Source of the DNA: Microcoleus sp036704825
GTDB taxonomy: Bacteria > Cyanobacteriota > Cyanobacteriia > Cyanobacteriales > Microcoleaceae
Assembly (NCBI GenBank): GCA_036704825.1
Contig: JAUBSN010000027.1
Span: 21,742-85,741 of the forward strand
Reading direction: 5' to 3'
DNA length: 64,000 nt
Below the pieces are notes generated by a model. The model worked only from the letters and a program-made list of their open reading frames with translations. It made no database searches and was not told where the DNA came from. Shown piece by piece: positions 33,977-42,761 of this stretch. Both the position numbers and the translations under genes were made by a program. Position 1 is the first letter of the stretch. Every line of letters starts with the position of its first letter.

Positions 33977-36208
33977 ATGTCTAAATCTTTGTTTTTCCAA
34001 ATCCTGCTGACAGCAACGCCAGCCTTTTTTTGTATTAATTTACTGCATTCTCCTGCAAGCTTTGCTGCGGAAAATTCCGTTTCTGAAACCGAGGAAGCAA
34101 AAGCCCTGACAGCAGAGTTACCGCAGGCAGAATTGGTTGCATCGCCAGTGGCGATCGCACCAATTAAAACACAGATAGACCCTGCGCTAACACCGGAAAT
34201 AAATGCCGAGATTGAACTAAACAAGCAACAAAAATCAGAGCATATTTCCCTCCTGTTTAACAGCGAAAATCTCGCAGCCGTTGCCCGATCGAACAATCTA
34301 GAATATGCTAACAAAGCAACTGAAGAATTAGGGAAATCGCAAGTTGCGACAGCACCAATTACCGCCCAGACAAATCCTGCGTCAACACCGGAACTACCAG
34401 CAGCAATCCCATTACAAATTCAACCAAAAACAGACCGAGAACAAGTCGCAGCAGTTTCCGAATCAAGCGAAATAAAACAGACAGAAACAGCAGCTCAAAA
34501 ATCCGGCGAATCGAACGCAGTCGCGGAGTCAATCCAAACGCAGCAAAATCCGGCAAGTATTGACGATATCCAACAGGTAGATAGCCTGGAAATAAATGAC
34601 GCTTCCGAAATGGAGCAAGTCACCTCAGTTTCCCAACTGGGCGACGTACAGCCCACAGATTGGGCATTTCAAGCACTGCAATCCTTAGTTGAACGCTACG
34701 GCTGCATCGCAGGATATCCCGACGGTACCTATCGCGGAAATCGAGCCATGACTCGCTACGAATTCGCCGCCGGCTTGAACGCTTGCCTCGATAAAATTTC
34801 GGAGTTAATAACAGCCGGAACCTCGAATTTTGTCAAAAAAGAAGATTTAGAAAAACTCCAGAAACTGCAAGAACAATTTGCCGCAGAACTAGCAACGCTG
34901 CGCGGTAGAGTCGATGTATTAGAAGCTCGCACGGCGGAGCTAGAATCTAATCAATTCTCGACGACAACGAAACTCAACGGTACGGTTTGGTTCAACCTCA
35001 CATCAGCATTTCCCACAGGCGACATCACTGCCGAACGCAGCCGCACTGCCCCGGGCAGCGCCTTTGCTCCCCCAACTCGGGATGCAAACAATAGACCGAC
35101 TCGCATCGATCGCGATCGACCTGAAACTACTTTTAGCTACTACGCTTTCTTGACGCTAAATACCTCGTTTACAGGCAAAGATTCCCTGGTGACTCAGTTA
35201 GTTTTCGGCAACGGCAACTCGCCTGCGAACGAACTGGTATCGGCGGGTTTTTACAACTCTTGGGGAACGCCGTTTTTAGATCAAACTGGCGTGCCGACAG
35301 CTAATGTTGTGGGAATTCGCGAGATGTCCTACACGTTTCCGGTAGGAGATAAGGTGCAAGTTGCGATCGGGCCGCGGTTGAATTATTATCGATATTTTGA
35401 CGGCAATCGCTTCACATTTTTTCTAAGGGGGGCGACGAGTTTTAACTCGAACGGGAGTACACTGTTAAATGCGGTCGATCGCGGATCGGGCGCTGCTGTC
35501 ATTTGGCAAATTGCCAAACCATTCAGGTTTACGGCTGCTTATATGGCTGAAAATACCGAATTTTTGAATTCTGCTGTATTCAATACGGCTAGCAATCCCA
35601 GGGATGGTTTGTTCAACAGTTCAAATACGATTACAGCGCAGTTAGAATACTCTCCCAGCAACTCTTTCAATCTCAGGCTGATTTACGCGCGATCGAGCCT
35701 CAAACCTTATAATGGATTCATCGGCGGAGCAGTTGGCGAACCGCTGCCTTACGGCTATGCAGATGACGGTTTTGGGGGAAGAGTTAGAGACTCCGGTGCA
35801 GATGCTTTTGTGCTCAATTTCGATTGGTTGCTGACCAGAAATTTTGGTTTATTCGGGCGCTATTCCTACGGCCAACTTGAGGTGAATCCGGTAAATCGCG
35901 ATCGCTCTGGCGGAGATATTAAGGTACAGTCTTTTCAAGTCGGGATGGGATTTCCCGATTTGGGAAAAAAGGGCGCGCTGGGTGTACTTTCATTTGTGAT
36001 TCCCCACGATTATATATCGGGTCGCAGATTTTTGCTGTCGGGCGGTGGTAATGGAGGTACTCAGTACGAGGTAGAGGGTTCGTACTATTACCCGATTACT
36101 AATAATATTGCGATCGTCCCGGCATTTTATGCTATCTTCAATGCCAACAACTTTGATGGCAACCCGACCGTATTTGTGGGAAATCTCCGCACTCAATTTA
36201 GCTTTTAA
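33977..36208 (+). CDS. SLH-domain outer-membrane porin (OprB/iron uptake porin type)
   Basis: 743 residues from ATG 33977 (a GTG 9 bases earlier is possible). A signal peptide (LFFQILLTATPAFFCINLL, cut near ASFAA) is followed by a long Ala/Glu/Gln-rich low-complexity region (about 25-215). Then comes an SLH domain (GDVQPTDWAFQALQSLVERY with GYPDGTYRGNRAMTRYEFA), a coiled coil (residues about 275-325) and an OprB-like beta-barrel to the C-terminal Phe. SLH domains tether such porins to peptidoglycan-linked polysaccharide. Families of this type carry sugars or inorganic ions. Its place inside the purine island suggests purine or ureide entry across the outer membrane, which is inference. Confidence 0.88.
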   Translation: MSKSLFFQILLTATPAFFCINLLHSPASFAAENSVSETEEAKALTAELPQAELVASPVAIAPIKTQIDPALTPEINAEIELNKQQKSEHISLLFNSENLAAVARSNNLEYANKATEELGKSQVATAPITAQTNPASTPELPAAIPLQIQPKTDREQVAAVSESSEIKQTETAAQKSGESNAVAESIQTQQNPASIDDIQQVDSLEINDASEMEQVTSVSQLGDVQPTDWAFQALQSLVERYGCIAGYPDGTYRGNRAMTRYEFAAGLNACLDKISELITAGTSNFVKKEDLEKLQKLQEQFAAELATLRGRVDVLEARTAELESNQFSTTTKLNGTVWFNLTSAFPTGDITAERSRTAPGSAFAPPTRDANNRPTRIDRDRPETTFSYYAFLTLNTSFTGKDSLVTQLVFGNGNSPANELVSAGFYNSWGTPFLDQTGVPTANVVGIREMSYTFPVGDKVQVAIGPRLNYYRYFDGNRFTFFLRGATSFNSNGSTLLNAVDRGSGAAVIWQIAKPFRFTAAYMAENTEFLNSAVFNTASNPRDGLFNSSNTITAQLEYSPSNSFNLRLIYARSSLKPYNGFIGGAVGEPLPYGYADDGFGGRVRDSGADAFVLNFDWLLTRNFGLFGRYSYGQLEVNPVNRDRSGGDIKVQSFQVGMGFPDLGKKGALGVLSFVIPHDYISGRRFLLSGGGNGGTQYEVEGSYYYPITNNIAIVPAFYAIFNANNFDGNPTVFVGNLRTQFSF

Positions 36209-36254
36209 GGGAGTGCTATTCCGATAGTCCGACAGTCCGACAGTTCGACAGTCC
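36209..36254. repeat. CCGACAGT tandem units
   Basis: After the porin stop, AGTCCGAC/AGTTCGAC units run head to tail for four to five copies. Confidence 0.7.
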
Positions 36255-36387
36255 GACAGGGGTTTTCAACCCCTGTCTCATAGCTAAAGTCCTCTAAAAG
36301 AGGACTGCAATTGTTTTCAATTTGTCTCAAACTCTTTAGTCGGTTTCAACCGACTTTCGCTTTGAGGCAGGGGTTGAAACCCCTGCC
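36255..36387. repeat. Cluster of four perfect hairpins
   Basis: GACAGGGGTT/AACCCCTGTC (36255-36277), AGTCCTCT/AGAGGACT (36288-36306), AGTCGGTT/AACCGACT (36338-36355) and GGCAGGGGTT/AACCCCTGCC (36366-36387), each with a loop of two or three bases. The first and last share the CAGGGGTT core. The cluster separates the porin gene from the GntR gene and may end porin transcription. Confidence 0.85.
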
Positions 36388-36588
36388 GTACTGAGTCGAA
36401 GCGCCTCCCTACAGATGTCGCCTGCAATCGATACCTATCTGGTGCAGAAACGTCAATTTGCTGTATCATTGAGAATGAGTCAGCCAAAACCCAATGTCAT
36501 TTAACAGAAAAATCTTAGATATGAGGCTGAATCAACAATTTTTAACAACAGCAAATTTACTCTACTTTTAACTGAAGGATAACTGATT

Positions 36589-37302
36589 TTGGGCCTTTCA
36601 TTTCGCGCGATTCGCCGCACTCAATCCCTCCACGAACAAACTTACCAAGCTCTCCGAACTGCTATCCTGTCGGGGGAATTAGCAGGTGGAGAACGCCTGA
36701 TAGAAACACAACTGGCCCAAATGCTAAACGTCAGCAGAACTCCGGTGAGAGAAGCTTTGTGCCAACTGCAACGAGAGAATTTAGTGACGGCAGATCCGCA
36801 TCATGGATTGCGCGTCGCTGCGCTTTCGATCGCCGATGCTGCCGATCTTTACGATTGCCGCATCGCTTTGGAACAGTTATCGGCGGCCGGGGCGAGTCAA
36901 AATGCTACACCAGCTCAATTGAAACAACTCGAATCGATCGTCCAGCAGGCAGAAAGTACAACACCCTTGCGATCGGGCGAACTCACCAACTATCAATTGC
37001 TGTACGCAGACTGCCAATTTCACCGCTTGCTAGCGCAAAGTTCCGGCAATCCTTGGTTGGTAACTCTGTTGGATCAGGTGTTTGACAAAATGATATTAGT
37101 GCGGCTCCGCACAATGGAATACAATCCGGGAGTATTGGAAATTCGCAGCGAACACCGCCGCATTTATCAAGCAGTGAGCGAACAGAATGCGGACGCCGCA
37201 GGGCAAGCAATTAAAGAACATTTAATCGCCAGCAAAGCGCGGGTAGTTAAAGAAATTCAGGAGATAGAACAGCAGCAGGGGAAAATAGATAAGTTAAAAT
37301 AA
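36589..37302 (+). CDS. GntR-family (FCD/FadR-type) transcriptional regulator
   Basis: 237 residues from a TTG at 36589; AAGGA lies 9 bases upstream and no ATG fits. N-terminal winged helix (about 10-80): LHEQTYQALRTAILSGELAGGERLIETQLAQML and VSRTPVREALCQLQRENLV with the usual recognition helix. The C-terminal FCD domain (about 90-225) is all-helical and holds the metal-coordinating ADLYDCRIALEQ, ADCQFHRLLAQSSGN and EHRRIYQAV residues (Asp, His, His). FCD regulators sense small carboxylates or ureides. Being between the transporter and the allantoinase gene, it probably controls the island, perhaps by binding the GTATAC-N-GTATRC motifs. Confidence 0.92.
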   Translation: MGLSFRAIRRTQSLHEQTYQALRTAILSGELAGGERLIETQLAQMLNVSRTPVREALCQLQRENLVTADPHHGLRVAALSIADAADLYDCRIALEQLSAAGASQNATPAQLKQLESIVQQAESTTPLRSGELTNYQLLYADCQFHRLLAQSSGNPWLVTLLDQVFDKMILVRLRTMEYNPGVLEIRSEHRRIYQAVSEQNADAAGQAIKEHLIASKARVVKEIQEIEQQQGKIDKLK

Positions 37303-37391
37303 AGGCGATCGTACTATTAAAAAGAATCTCTCCCGATCGCCAGAGCGAGAATCTCAATTAACGATCGCGAGCGGGACGCTCGCACTGTAAT

Positions 37392-38315
37392 ATGTCAGCA
37401 AATTATCCGCGAGAATTAATCGGTTACGGGCAAAATCCGCCCCACCCCAAATGGCCCGATCGAGCGCGCATAGCCGTGCAATTTGTCATCAATTACGAAG
37501 AAGGCTCAGAAACCTGCATCCTGCACGGAGATGCGTCTTCGGAAACGTTTCTGTCAGAAATTGTCGGCGCCGTCCCCCTATCGGGACTGCGGCACATGAA
37601 TATGGAATCCTGTTACGAATACGGCAGTCGGTCCGGTTTGTGGCGGCTGCACCGGATGTTTACTTCTAGGGGAATACCGGTCACTGTTTACGGGGTGGCG
37701 ATGGCATTGGAAAGGCATCCCGAAGCAGTAGCCGCGATGTTAGAGGCCGATTGGGAAATTGCCAGCCACGGCTACCGCTGGATCGATTATAAGTATTTTG
37801 GAGAAGAAGCGGAACGGGAGCACTTGCACAGGGCGATCGCCCTCCATACGCAAGTTACAGGCAGCCGTCCCCTCGGCTGGTATACCGGGCGCACGAGCCC
37901 CCACACCAGGCGGCTGGTGATAGAGGAAGGCGGTTTTCTATACGATGCCGACAGCTACGCGGATGACCTGCCTTACTGGGTGTACGAGTGCTCGCGACCC
38001 CACCTAGTAATTCCCTACACCCTCGACAACAACGATATGCGGTTTGCCACGAGTCAGGGGTTTAATTCCGGCGATCAGTTTTTTGCTTACCTGCGGGATG
38101 CTTTCGACTTACTCTACGCCGAGGGCGAGACAGCACCCAAGATGATGAGTGTGGGGCTGCACTGCCGTTTGGCGGGCAGGCCGGGGCGCGCTGCTGCCCT
38201 AGCGCGTTTTTTGGATTACGTGCAGCAGCACGAAAAGGTGTGGGTATGCCGCCGCATCGATATTGCCCGACACTGGCACGAATATCACAAGCCGATAGTC
38301 TCCAAGGAGGACTGA
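37392..38315 (+). CDS. puuE: Allantoinase, PuuE type (polysaccharide deacetylase-like)
   Basis: 307 residues. The PuuE allantoinase hydrolyses allantoin to allantoate without the binuclear metal centre of the AllB family, and uses a NodB-like fold. The opening YPRELIGYGQNPPHPKWPDRARIAVQFVINYEEG (residues about 4-37) and LSEIVGA are typical. DWEIASHGYRWIDY gives the NodB His, GWYTGRTSPHTRRLV and LPYWV/PHLVIPYTLDNNDMRF follow. SVGLHCRLAGRPGRAAALARFLDYVQQH is the C-terminal active-site block (about 263-290). It lies 89 bases after the GntR gene on the same strand and probably shares its transcript. Confidence 0.95.
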   Translation: MSANYPRELIGYGQNPPHPKWPDRARIAVQFVINYEEGSETCILHGDASSETFLSEIVGAVPLSGLRHMNMESCYEYGSRSGLWRLHRMFTSRGIPVTVYGVAMALERHPEAVAAMLEADWEIASHGYRWIDYKYFGEEAEREHLHRAIALHTQVTGSRPLGWYTGRTSPHTRRLVIEEGGFLYDADSYADDLPYWVYECSRPHLVIPYTLDNNDMRFATSQGFNSGDQFFAYLRDAFDLLYAEGETAPKMMSVGLHCRLAGRPGRAAALARFLDYVQQHEKVWVCRRIDIARHWHEYHKPIVSKED

Positions 38316-38340
38316 AGTCCTCACTACAAACCTGAAATCC

Positions 38341-38369
38341 GTAGGGACACGGCACTGCCGTGTCCCTAC
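38341..38369. terminator. GGGACACGGC hairpin, copy 3 (bidirectional)
   Basis: GTAGGGACACGGC, loop ACT, GCCGTGTCCCTAC: 13 perfect pairs. It lies exactly between the convergent ends of puuE and the GGCT gene, so it can end both. Confidence 0.8.
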
Positions 38370-38371
38370 TA

Positions 38372-38776
38372 CTACGAACCCGCTTTATAAGCGGCCCACC
38401 CACCTCGATCGGAAATATCTTCCCACTGGTACTTCTCCACTAACTCCTGCGGGTACAAGAAAGCCGTTAAAACTTCCCCGTCCTCCAAAACCACATCCGA
38501 CGGATACATATACGGCGGTTCCCCCGCTGCAAGCTGTTCAAATTGTTCTGGAGTCAGTTCGTACACTTCGCCCGGAATTGATACGCCGGAGGCGGCCACT
38601 TCGTAAATTGCAGGATGCCAGCCATTTTCTGCCGAGTGCAAGCGGTAAATCGGACGAGTTTTCGCTTCTCTGATAAACTTGGCATCTCCAAGGTTGCTGT
38701 TGTCCGGCTGACCCCGAAGGGCAGAACCGCAAATGAACACTCGTTTGGCTGCAATTGCTGTTTGAGTCATATCCAC
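38372..38776 (-). CDS. Gamma-glutamylcyclotransferase-fold protein (allophanate-hydrolase C-domain-like)
   Basis: 134 residues. FICGSALRGQPDNSNLGDAKF is the GGCT-like substrate loop, followed by RLHSAENGWHPAIYE, SIPGEVYELTPEQFEQLAAGEPPYMYPSDVVLEDG and AFLYPQELVEKYQWEDISDRGGW. The length and the YPSDVVLEDGE pattern fit the AtzF/allophanate-hydrolase-related GGCT family seen in ureide gene clusters. The chemistry is not known; it may act on an ureido or amide group. An NtcA-type promoter with good spacing lies upstream on the minus strand, so it is probably part of the nitrogen-controlled island. Confidence 0.78.
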   Translation of the reverse strand: MDMTQTAIAAKRVFICGSALRGQPDNSNLGDAKFIREAKTRPIYRLHSAENGWHPAIYEVAASGVSIPGEVYELTPEQFEQLAAGEPPYMYPSDVVLEDGEVLTAFLYPQELVEKYQWEDISDRGGWAAYKAGS

Positions 38777-38972
38777 ACCCGATAAAAAATTGTGCTTTTT
38801 TGTACAGTTAAATGGCCGCGATCGCCTTTATTGTGCGTAGTGTGTTTTGCATACAAGTTTAAGTGCCAAACCCATCGATTTTTGTAAACAAGGCTACATA
38901 GTTTCGCCCATTTAAATGATATTGCATACAGTATACAACAATTAGTTAAATCAATCAATAGCAGAACTTTAG
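38777..38972. promoter_or_regulatory. Divergent promoter region with NtcA-type site and GTATAC motif
   Basis: GTA-AACAAGGC-TAC at 38884-38897 matches the NtcA consensus. On the minus strand a TAAACT box (38856-38861) lies 22 bases away, which is ideal geometry for the GGCT gene. On the plus strand a TACAGT box (38927-38932) is 29 bases away, less ideal, and overlaps GCATACAGTATAC at 38924-38936, the GntR-type motif. A half copy (GCATAC) lies near 38849. So NtcA activation and GntR repression could meet here. Confidence 0.6.
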
Positions 38973-40211
38973 ATGACAGTTACATTAACACTTTCAGTCA
39001 ACGGGTCGCGCCTAAACCGCAGCATTGCCCAACTCGCTCAAATCGGCAAACTACCGGGAGGAGGCGTCAGTCGGGTAGCATTTACCAAAGCAGATTTGCT
39101 TGCCCGGCAACTCGTTGAATCTTGGATGGTAGAAGCAGGGATGACTGTTCGCATTGACGCGGCGGGGAATATTATCGGTCGATATCCCGGAAAGCGCGAA
39201 GGTGCAGCGCTAGCCACAGGTTCTCACATCGACACCGTTCCTGTGGGCGGCCATTACGACGGAGTTTTGGGAGTTTTGGCAGGCATTGAAGTGGTGCGGG
39301 TACTGCACGAAAATAACCTATGCTTGGAACATCCCATTGAGACGATCGTATTTACTGACGAAGAATGCACCGTTATCGGCTGCAAAGCGATGGCCGGAAA
39401 TACAGTCAGCGATGCGGCATATTACCGACGCAGCGACGGTACTTCCATTGAAACTTGCCTTGAAAAAATAGGAGGAGATTGGTCAAAAATTGCGGACGCC
39501 AAACGCCATCCCCAAGAAATAGCAGCTTTTGTAGAACTGCACGTCGAACAAGGAGGCGTTTTGGAAAGTACAGGCGACGAAATAGGAGTAGTCAAAGGCA
39601 TTGTCGGACAGTACCGCTATGCAGTAACCGTAACGGGCCGCCCGAATCATGCCGGTTCGACACCCATGCACGCCCGAAAAGATGCGCTGGTAGCCGCCGC
39701 ACAAATGGTACTGGCAGTCAACAAGCTGGGAGTGGAAACACCCGGAGAACAGGTAGCAACGGTGGGTTACTTAAATGTGTCGCCGAATGCTACAAATATT
39801 GTTCCGGGAAAGGTGGATTTTAAAATCGACTTGCGCGATATATCTCAAACTCATTTGGAAGAGTTGTTAGTTAAAATGAAACAGGAGTTTGGGGCGATCG
39901 CATCTGCCACCCAAACCGAAGTTGAAATAACCGAAATGCTGCACGTATTGCCGACGCTAGCAGCACCAAAAATTCAAAATGCAATTGCAGAAGTTTGCCG
40001 GGAATTAAGCTTGAGTTACACGCATTTAATCAGCCGCGCCGGACACGACGCTCAAGAAATCGGACGGTTTACCGATATGGGGATGATTTTCGTTGCTTCT
40101 CGCGGCGGTATCAGCCATGCAGAAGATGAATATACTTCCCCCGAACAGTGTACTCAGGGAGCAAATGCGCTGCTGCAAACGTTCTTGAAGCTCGATCGGC
40201 TTTACGACTAG
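38973..40211 (+). CDS. allC: Allantoate amidohydrolase (M20 family)
   Basis: 412 residues, Zn/Mn-dependent amidohydrolase of the M20/HyuC family. GSHIDTVPVGGHYDGVLGVLAG holds the first His and the bridging Asp; FTDEECTVIGCKAMAG holds the catalytic Glu pair; FVELHVEQGGVLE and SRAGHDAQEIG hold the other metal His residues. The lid domain is GQYRYAVTVTGRPNHAGSTPMHARKDAL. Such enzymes split allantoate to ureidoglycine and then ammonia and CO2, or N-carbamoyl amino acids. Its neighbours make allantoate the likely substrate. No ureidoglycolate lyase or urease gene is visible, so the end of the route is encoded elsewhere. Confidence 0.92.
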   Translation: MTVTLTLSVNGSRLNRSIAQLAQIGKLPGGGVSRVAFTKADLLARQLVESWMVEAGMTVRIDAAGNIIGRYPGKREGAALATGSHIDTVPVGGHYDGVLGVLAGIEVVRVLHENNLCLEHPIETIVFTDEECTVIGCKAMAGNTVSDAAYYRRSDGTSIETCLEKIGGDWSKIADAKRHPQEIAAFVELHVEQGGVLESTGDEIGVVKGIVGQYRYAVTVTGRPNHAGSTPMHARKDALVAAAQMVLAVNKLGVETPGEQVATVGYLNVSPNATNIVPGKVDFKIDLRDISQTHLEELLVKMKQEFGAIASATQTEVEITEMLHVLPTLAAPKIQNAIAEVCRELSLSYTHLISRAGHDAQEIGRFTDMGMIFVASRGGISHAEDEYTSPEQCTQGANALLQTFLKLDRLYD

Positions 40212-40337
40212 GGCGATCGATTTTAGATTTTATATTATCGAATGATTAAACCGCAGAGAGCGCAGAAAACGCAGAGGAAGAAAATAGAGAAATGAATAAT
40301 TCCGATGCCAAGGGATTTGATATCAATCCTGACAAAT

Positions 40338-41342
40338 CTAGCTTGCTAATTTGCTGAAAATTCTCATATCCTCAAAAATCTTCCTTGCCAACATCTTCCC
40401 CAAATTAACAGGAACAGCATTGCCGACCATCTTATATCCATCACCAATCTGCTTGTACTTAAAAATAAAATCATCCGGGAAAGTCTGAATTCTCGCACAT
40501 TCTCTCACAGACAGCCTGCGGTAAGGCAGAGGCGAATTCGGGTCAAAAATGCGCTTGTCTTTGGCAACTAAAATCATTTTAGTAGCTTGAGGATGGAGAG
40601 GTGCGTGTCTGCCGCTTGCCTGAATAGTAAAAGAAGGTTCCGACCAACTTCGCACTCGATTGCGCGACATATAAATGCTGGAAAACCCCAAATCGGCACA
40701 TTCGTGATTGGGAATAAACGGGTGATAGTTATCTACTTTACCTTTAATTGGAATTGGCCCGATCGCCTGCAAATCAAAAATCGCATCTTTCAGCGTCAAA
40801 ACATCGGTTCCAGGTTCGGGAAACTCAAAACCAAAACCCAGATTTTCCCGATAGCCAACAACAATCACCCTTTGCCTATCTTGCGGAACACCAAAATTTT
40901 TAGCATTTAACAACTTGTACGAAACCCGATACCCGATTTCCTCAAACTGCGATAATATATAAGTGAAAGCATCCTTATTTCTGGGAGCCAAAATACCGCT
41001 AACATTCTCAGCTAAAAAAAACAAAGGCTGCTTGTCCCGCACAATTCTGATATACTCCCAGAAAAGTTGACCCCGACTGTCATCAATTCCGCGTTTAGCG
41101 CCTGCTTCACTCCAACTTTGACAAGGAGGCCCGCCGATTATCCCAATACAGTTGGGAATTTCATCAGATTTGATTTTTCTGATATCTCTGCGATCTAAAA
41201 TAGTTTCAGGATGATTGAAATTATACGTATCCCAAATAGACTTATCATATTCATTCGCCCAAACCGCATTAAACCCAGCTAAGCGAAAACCCAAATCCAA
41301 CCCGCCACAACCAGAAAACAGAGAAATAATATCCAAAGCCAC
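40338..41342 (-). CDS. DNA (cytosine-5-)-methyltransferase
   Basis: 334 residues, apparently complete. Motif I SLFSGCGGLDLGFRLAGF, motif IV GGPPCQSWSEAG with catalytic Cys74, motif VI FLAENVSGIL, motif VIII-like QDRQRVIVVG and motifs IX-X LSVRECARIQTFPDD and VGNAVPVNLGKML. No restriction endonuclease, Vsr or specificity gene adjoins it, so it is either solitary or its partner is elsewhere. The window is rich in CGATCG, and solitary cyanobacterial m5C enzymes that recognise that site are known, but the target cannot be read from the sequence. Minus strand, single gene. Confidence 0.92.
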   Translation of the reverse strand: MALDIISLFSGCGGLDLGFRLAGFNAVWANEYDKSIWDTYNFNHPETILDRRDIRKIKSDEIPNCIGIIGGPPCQSWSEAGAKRGIDDSRGQLFWEYIRIVRDKQPLFFLAENVSGILAPRNKDAFTYILSQFEEIGYRVSYKLLNAKNFGVPQDRQRVIVVGYRENLGFGFEFPEPGTDVLTLKDAIFDLQAIGPIPIKGKVDNYHPFIPNHECADLGFSSIYMSRNRVRSWSEPSFTIQASGRHAPLHPQATKMILVAKDKRIFDPNSPLPYRRLSVRECARIQTFPDDFIFKYKQIGDGYKMVGNAVPVNLGKMLARKIFEDMRIFSKLAS

Positions 41343-41493
41343 CTTTTTTCACCCGCAATAAATACAATGAATCAATTATAAACCTCTCTTTTCTTAGATA
41401 TCTCTCTCTTTCTGCTCTCACTCTGCGCCCTCTGCGCCCTCTGCGGTTAATAAAAAAATATAATTCACACACAAACAGAATTTATCATCCTCA

Positions 41494-42756
41494 ATGAATG
41501 CAGAATCCATCCTCCAATCCTACCAACATTTCGGCGTCCACCTCGGCCTAGAAAGAATTCACCAACTTCTCCAAAAACTAGACAACCCCCACAAACAAGT
41601 ACCCATTATCCACATTGCCGGCACCAATGGCAAAGGTTCCGTTTGCGCTTATCTCTCTTCCGTACTAACAGAAGCAGGCTATCGAGTCGGGCGCTACACA
41701 TCCCCGCACTTAATCGATTGGACAGAAAGAATTTGCATCAACCAAAAACCGATTTCCCCAACTCAATTGCAACAGTGTCTCGAACGAGTTGTCGCCGCCA
41801 CCGAAAACAACACCGAAACTCCAACTCAATTTGAAATAATCACCGCCGCAGCTTGGCTGTATTTCGCAGAACAAAAAACCGACATCGCCGTCATAGAAAC
41901 TGGATTGGGCGGTAGATTAGACGCAACAAACGTTTGCGAAACACCTCTCGCTAGCGTCATCACTTCTATCAGTCTCGACCACTGGCAAATACTCGGCCCC
42001 ACCGTCGCCGATATTGCTGGGGAAAAAGCGGGAATTCTTAAAGCAAAATGTCCGGCAGTTATCGGAGAATTGCCAGAATCAGCTAGAATAGTAATAGAAA
42101 AACGCATTCAAGAATTAGACTGTCCGGCAACTTGGGTAAAACCAGCAGTAGATTTAGGACAAGGATTCGCAGAATATCAGTTTAATCAAAATGCGGATAA
42201 AATAAAATATCAATTGCCGCTGCTGGGAAAAATTCAACTAATGAATTCAGCAATTGCGATCGCAACTTTGCAAATTCTCCAAAACCAAGGATGGCAAATT
42301 TCCCCAACCGCCATCGAAAACGGTATCGCCAAAACCCAATGGCCCGGAAGACTCCAACAGACAACTTGGAAGAACCGCACAATCTTAATTGACGGCGCGC
42401 ACAACCCCGCTGCTGCGATCGCACTGCGCGAATATGTCGATAATCTTAACACTTCCCAACCGATTAACTGGGTAATAGGGATTCTGGCTACCAAAGACTG
42501 CGACGATATTTTGAAAGCATTACTCAAAAAGGGCGATCGACTTTACTTAGTACCCGTACCCGATCAAAACTCATCATCCCCCGCAGAATTAGCCGCCCTC
42601 GCTCAAATTATCTGCCCCGAATTAACTCTCTGTCAAGCCTTCCCCGACTTAACAACAGCTTTAGATGCTGCTGTTACAGGTGACAACCTAACCATCCTTT
42701 GCGGTTCTCTTTATCTCGTCGGCTATTTTCTGCAACAACAACAATCCCAAGCTTAA
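41494..42756 (+). CDS. folC: Bifunctional folylpolyglutamate synthase/dihydrofolate synthase
   Basis: 420 residues. FolC adds glutamate to dihydropteroate (giving dihydrofolate) and further glutamates to tetrahydrofolate, using ATP. IIHIAGTNGKGSVCAYLSSVL (residues about 38-58) holds the P-loop at 43-49, YTSPHLIDWTERI follows, then DIAVIETGLGGRLDATNVC and TSISLDHWQILGPTVADIAGEKAGIL. The C-terminal Mur-ligase domain has WPGRLQQ and LIDGAHNPAAAIAL. Length and order are normal for the family. Divergent from the DNA methyltransferase gene. Confidence 0.96.
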   Translation: MNAESILQSYQHFGVHLGLERIHQLLQKLDNPHKQVPIIHIAGTNGKGSVCAYLSSVLTEAGYRVGRYTSPHLIDWTERICINQKPISPTQLQQCLERVVAATENNTETPTQFEIITAAAWLYFAEQKTDIAVIETGLGGRLDATNVCETPLASVITSISLDHWQILGPTVADIAGEKAGILKAKCPAVIGELPESARIVIEKRIQELDCPATWVKPAVDLGQGFAEYQFNQNADKIKYQLPLLGKIQLMNSAIAIATLQILQNQGWQISPTAIENGIAKTQWPGRLQQTTWKNRTILIDGAHNPAAAIALREYVDNLNTSQPINWVIGILATKDCDDILKALLKKGDRLYLVPVPDQNSSSPAELAALAQIICPELTLCQAFPDLTTALDAAVTGDNLTILCGSLYLVGYFLQQQQSQA

Positions 42757-42761
42757 ACGCA

